From Acidimicrobiaceae bacterium (GTDB taxonomy: Bacteria; Actinomycetota; Acidimicrobiia; Acidimicrobiales; Salinilacustritrichaceae): a DNA stretch of 12,750 nucleotides. The translations under genes and the position numbers were made by a program. This document shows positions 11,895-12,750 of the stretch, one piece after another. A model generated the notes under the pieces. It had not been told where the DNA came from and did not search any database. It saw only the letters and a list, made by a program, of their open reading frames with translations. Within the stretch, counting starts at the first letter, position 1. Every line of letters starts with the position of its first letter. The stretch spans positions 1,144 through 13,893 of the forward strand of contig DMTU01000266.1 in NCBI GenBank assembly GCA_003476595.1, written 5' to 3'.

Positions 11895-12750
11895 ATGGGC
11901 GCCGCAGACCAGATCGATGACGTCCACGACATGATCGTGGTGGGGGCCGGGTTCTCCGGGCTGTACATGGTCCACCAGGCCCGGGAGGAGCTCGGCATCG
12001 ACGTCGTCGGCATCGAGGCCGGGGGCGGGCCGGGCGGCACGTGGTACTGGAACCGCTACCCCGGCGCCCGGTGCGACTCGGAGAGCTTCTACTACTGCTA
12101 CACGTTCTCCCAGATCCTGCTGGATGAGTGGGACTGGTCGTCGCGCTACCCAGAGCAGCCCGAGATCCTGCGCTACCTCGAGTTCGTCGCCGACCGCCTC
12201 GACCTGCGCCGCAGCTTCGCTTTCGACACCCGGGTCGAGTCCATGACGTGGGACGACGAGACGTCCCGCTGGATCGTCCGCACCGACACGGGTCGCACGC
12301 TGGCGGCCACGTACGTCGTGACCGCGGTGGGCTGCCTTTCCGCGGCCAACGTGCCCTCGGTGCCCGGCCTCGAGGACTTCGGCGGTGAGTGGTTCCACAC
12401 CGGCCGCTGGCCTCACGAGGGCGTCGACTTCACCGGCCGCCGGGTCGCCCAGATCGGCACCGGCTCCACCGGCATCCAGGCCGCGCCGGTGATCGCCCGT
12501 GAGGCCGACCACCTCTACGTGTTCCAGCGCACGCCCAACTACACCGTGCCTGCCCGCGATCGCCCGATGGACCGTGACGAGTGGGTGCGCATCAAGGCCC
12601 GCTACGACGAGGTCGTCCGGGCCACCAAGGAGTCCTTCGCCGGGTTCCCGTACACCCCGTCGTCGCGGTCGGCGCTCGAGCTCGACGACGAGGAGCGCAC
12701 GGCGATCTACGAGGCGCTGTGGGAGGAGGGCGGCTTCAAGTTCCTGTGGG
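11895..12750 (+). CDS. Baeyer-Villiger flavin monooxygenase (class B), 3'-truncated
   Basis: The first 285 residues of a class B flavoprotein monooxygenase, open to the window end; full-length relatives are about 500-650 residues. It resembles cyclohexanone, phenylacetone and steroid monooxygenases, which insert one oxygen beside a ketone to give an ester or lactone using NADPH, FAD and O2. The FAD site GAGFSG is at 17-22, GGTWYWNRYPGARCD at 47-61, the Baeyer-Villiger fingerprint FxGxxxHxxxWP is matched exactly at 162-173 with WP completing it, and the NADPH site GTGSTG is at 188-193. The exact fingerprint separates it from N-oxidising relatives. The ATG at 11895 follows AGGAGGGGG with 6-nt spacing, the strongest ribosome site in the window. 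Substrate cannot be told; steroid, terpenoid or cyclic ketones are all possible. Confidence 0.93.
   Translation, partial: MGAADQIDDVHDMIVVGAGFSGLYMVHQAREELGIDVVGIEAGGGPGGTWYWNRYPGARCDSESFYYCYTFSQILLDEWDWSSRYPEQPEILRYLEFVADRLDLRRSFAFDTRVESMTWDDETSRWIVRTDTGRTLAATYVVTAVGCLSAANVPSVPGLEDFGGEWFHTGRWPHEGVDFTGRRVAQIGTGSTGIQAAPVIAREADHLYVFQRTPNYTVPARDRPMDRDEWVRIKARYDEVVRATKESFAGFPYTPSSRSALELDDEERTAIYEALWEEGGFKFLW

Noticed and set aside
1..12750. Horizontally acquired island or defence system
   Set aside because: No integrase, transposase, tRNA-end attachment site, toxin-antitoxin or defence gene is visible, and base composition looks even throughout.

Overview
The window is GC-rich bacterial chromosome, nearly all coding, with strong G/C preference at third codon positions and little intergenic space. 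The families present (SCP-x-type thiolase, SCP2 sterol carrier, MMPL/RND exporter, MFE-2-type SDR, FadE-type acyl-CoA dehydrogenase, Baeyer-Villiger monooxygenase, PF10118 protein), several GTG starts and apparent leaderless promoters suggest a lipid- or steroid-degrading actinobacterium. A mycobacterium-like or Acidimicrobiia-like lineage is possible; this is inferred from gene content, not from a marker gene. I see no rRNA, tRNA, CRISPR array, insertion sequence or phage gene.

Layout. 1-1098 (+): thiolase-like enzyme, cut at its 5' end, with the usual nucleophilic Cys replaced by Ser. 1112-1717 (-): TetR regulator, convergent with the thiolase and divergent from the next gene. 1846-4350 (+): 12-TM MMPL/RND transporter. 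4417-5931 (+): aldehyde dehydrogenase behind a recognisable promoter whose -10 is overlapped by a KstR-like palindrome. 5978-6421 (-): PaaI-type hotdog thioesterase. 6483-7103 (+): second TetR regulator, divergent from the thioesterase; both look leaderless. 7110-7493 (-) and 7613-8521 (-): SCP2 sterol-carrier protein downstream of an SDR hydroxyacyl-CoA dehydrogenase, with an 8-bp tandem repeat between them. 8592-9869 (+) and 9905-10798 (+): acyl-CoA dehydrogenase and HSL-type esterase, probably one operon. 10836-11723 (-): PF10118 'metal-dependent hydrolase' whose conserved residues form a ferritin-like diiron pattern. 11895-end (+): Baeyer-Villiger monooxygenase, cut at its 3' end.

How the genes could work together (inference). 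A Baeyer-Villiger monooxygenase turns a ketone into an ester or lactone, an HSL-type esterase opens it, an aldehyde dehydrogenase oxidises the released aldehyde to an acid, and an acyl-CoA dehydrogenase, SDR hydroxyacyl-CoA dehydrogenase and thiolase/aldolase-like enzyme shorten the CoA ester. SCP2 would present hydrophobic substrates, the thioesterase would release CoA, and the MMPL protein would move lipid across the membrane. No CoA ligase or hydratase is visible here, so a full pathway would need genes elsewhere.

The window is mostly a conventional lipid-catabolism neighbourhood. The points most worth a second look are the Cys-to-Ser thiolase, the diiron pattern in the PF10118 protein beside the Baeyer-Villiger enzyme, the loss of the second proton-relay Asp in the MMPL protein, and the regulatory DNA: nested palindromes at 1731-1780, the KstR-like site at 4378-4391, paired leaderless promoters at 6429-6476, and a CGGTGTAWC motif shared by two distant gaps.
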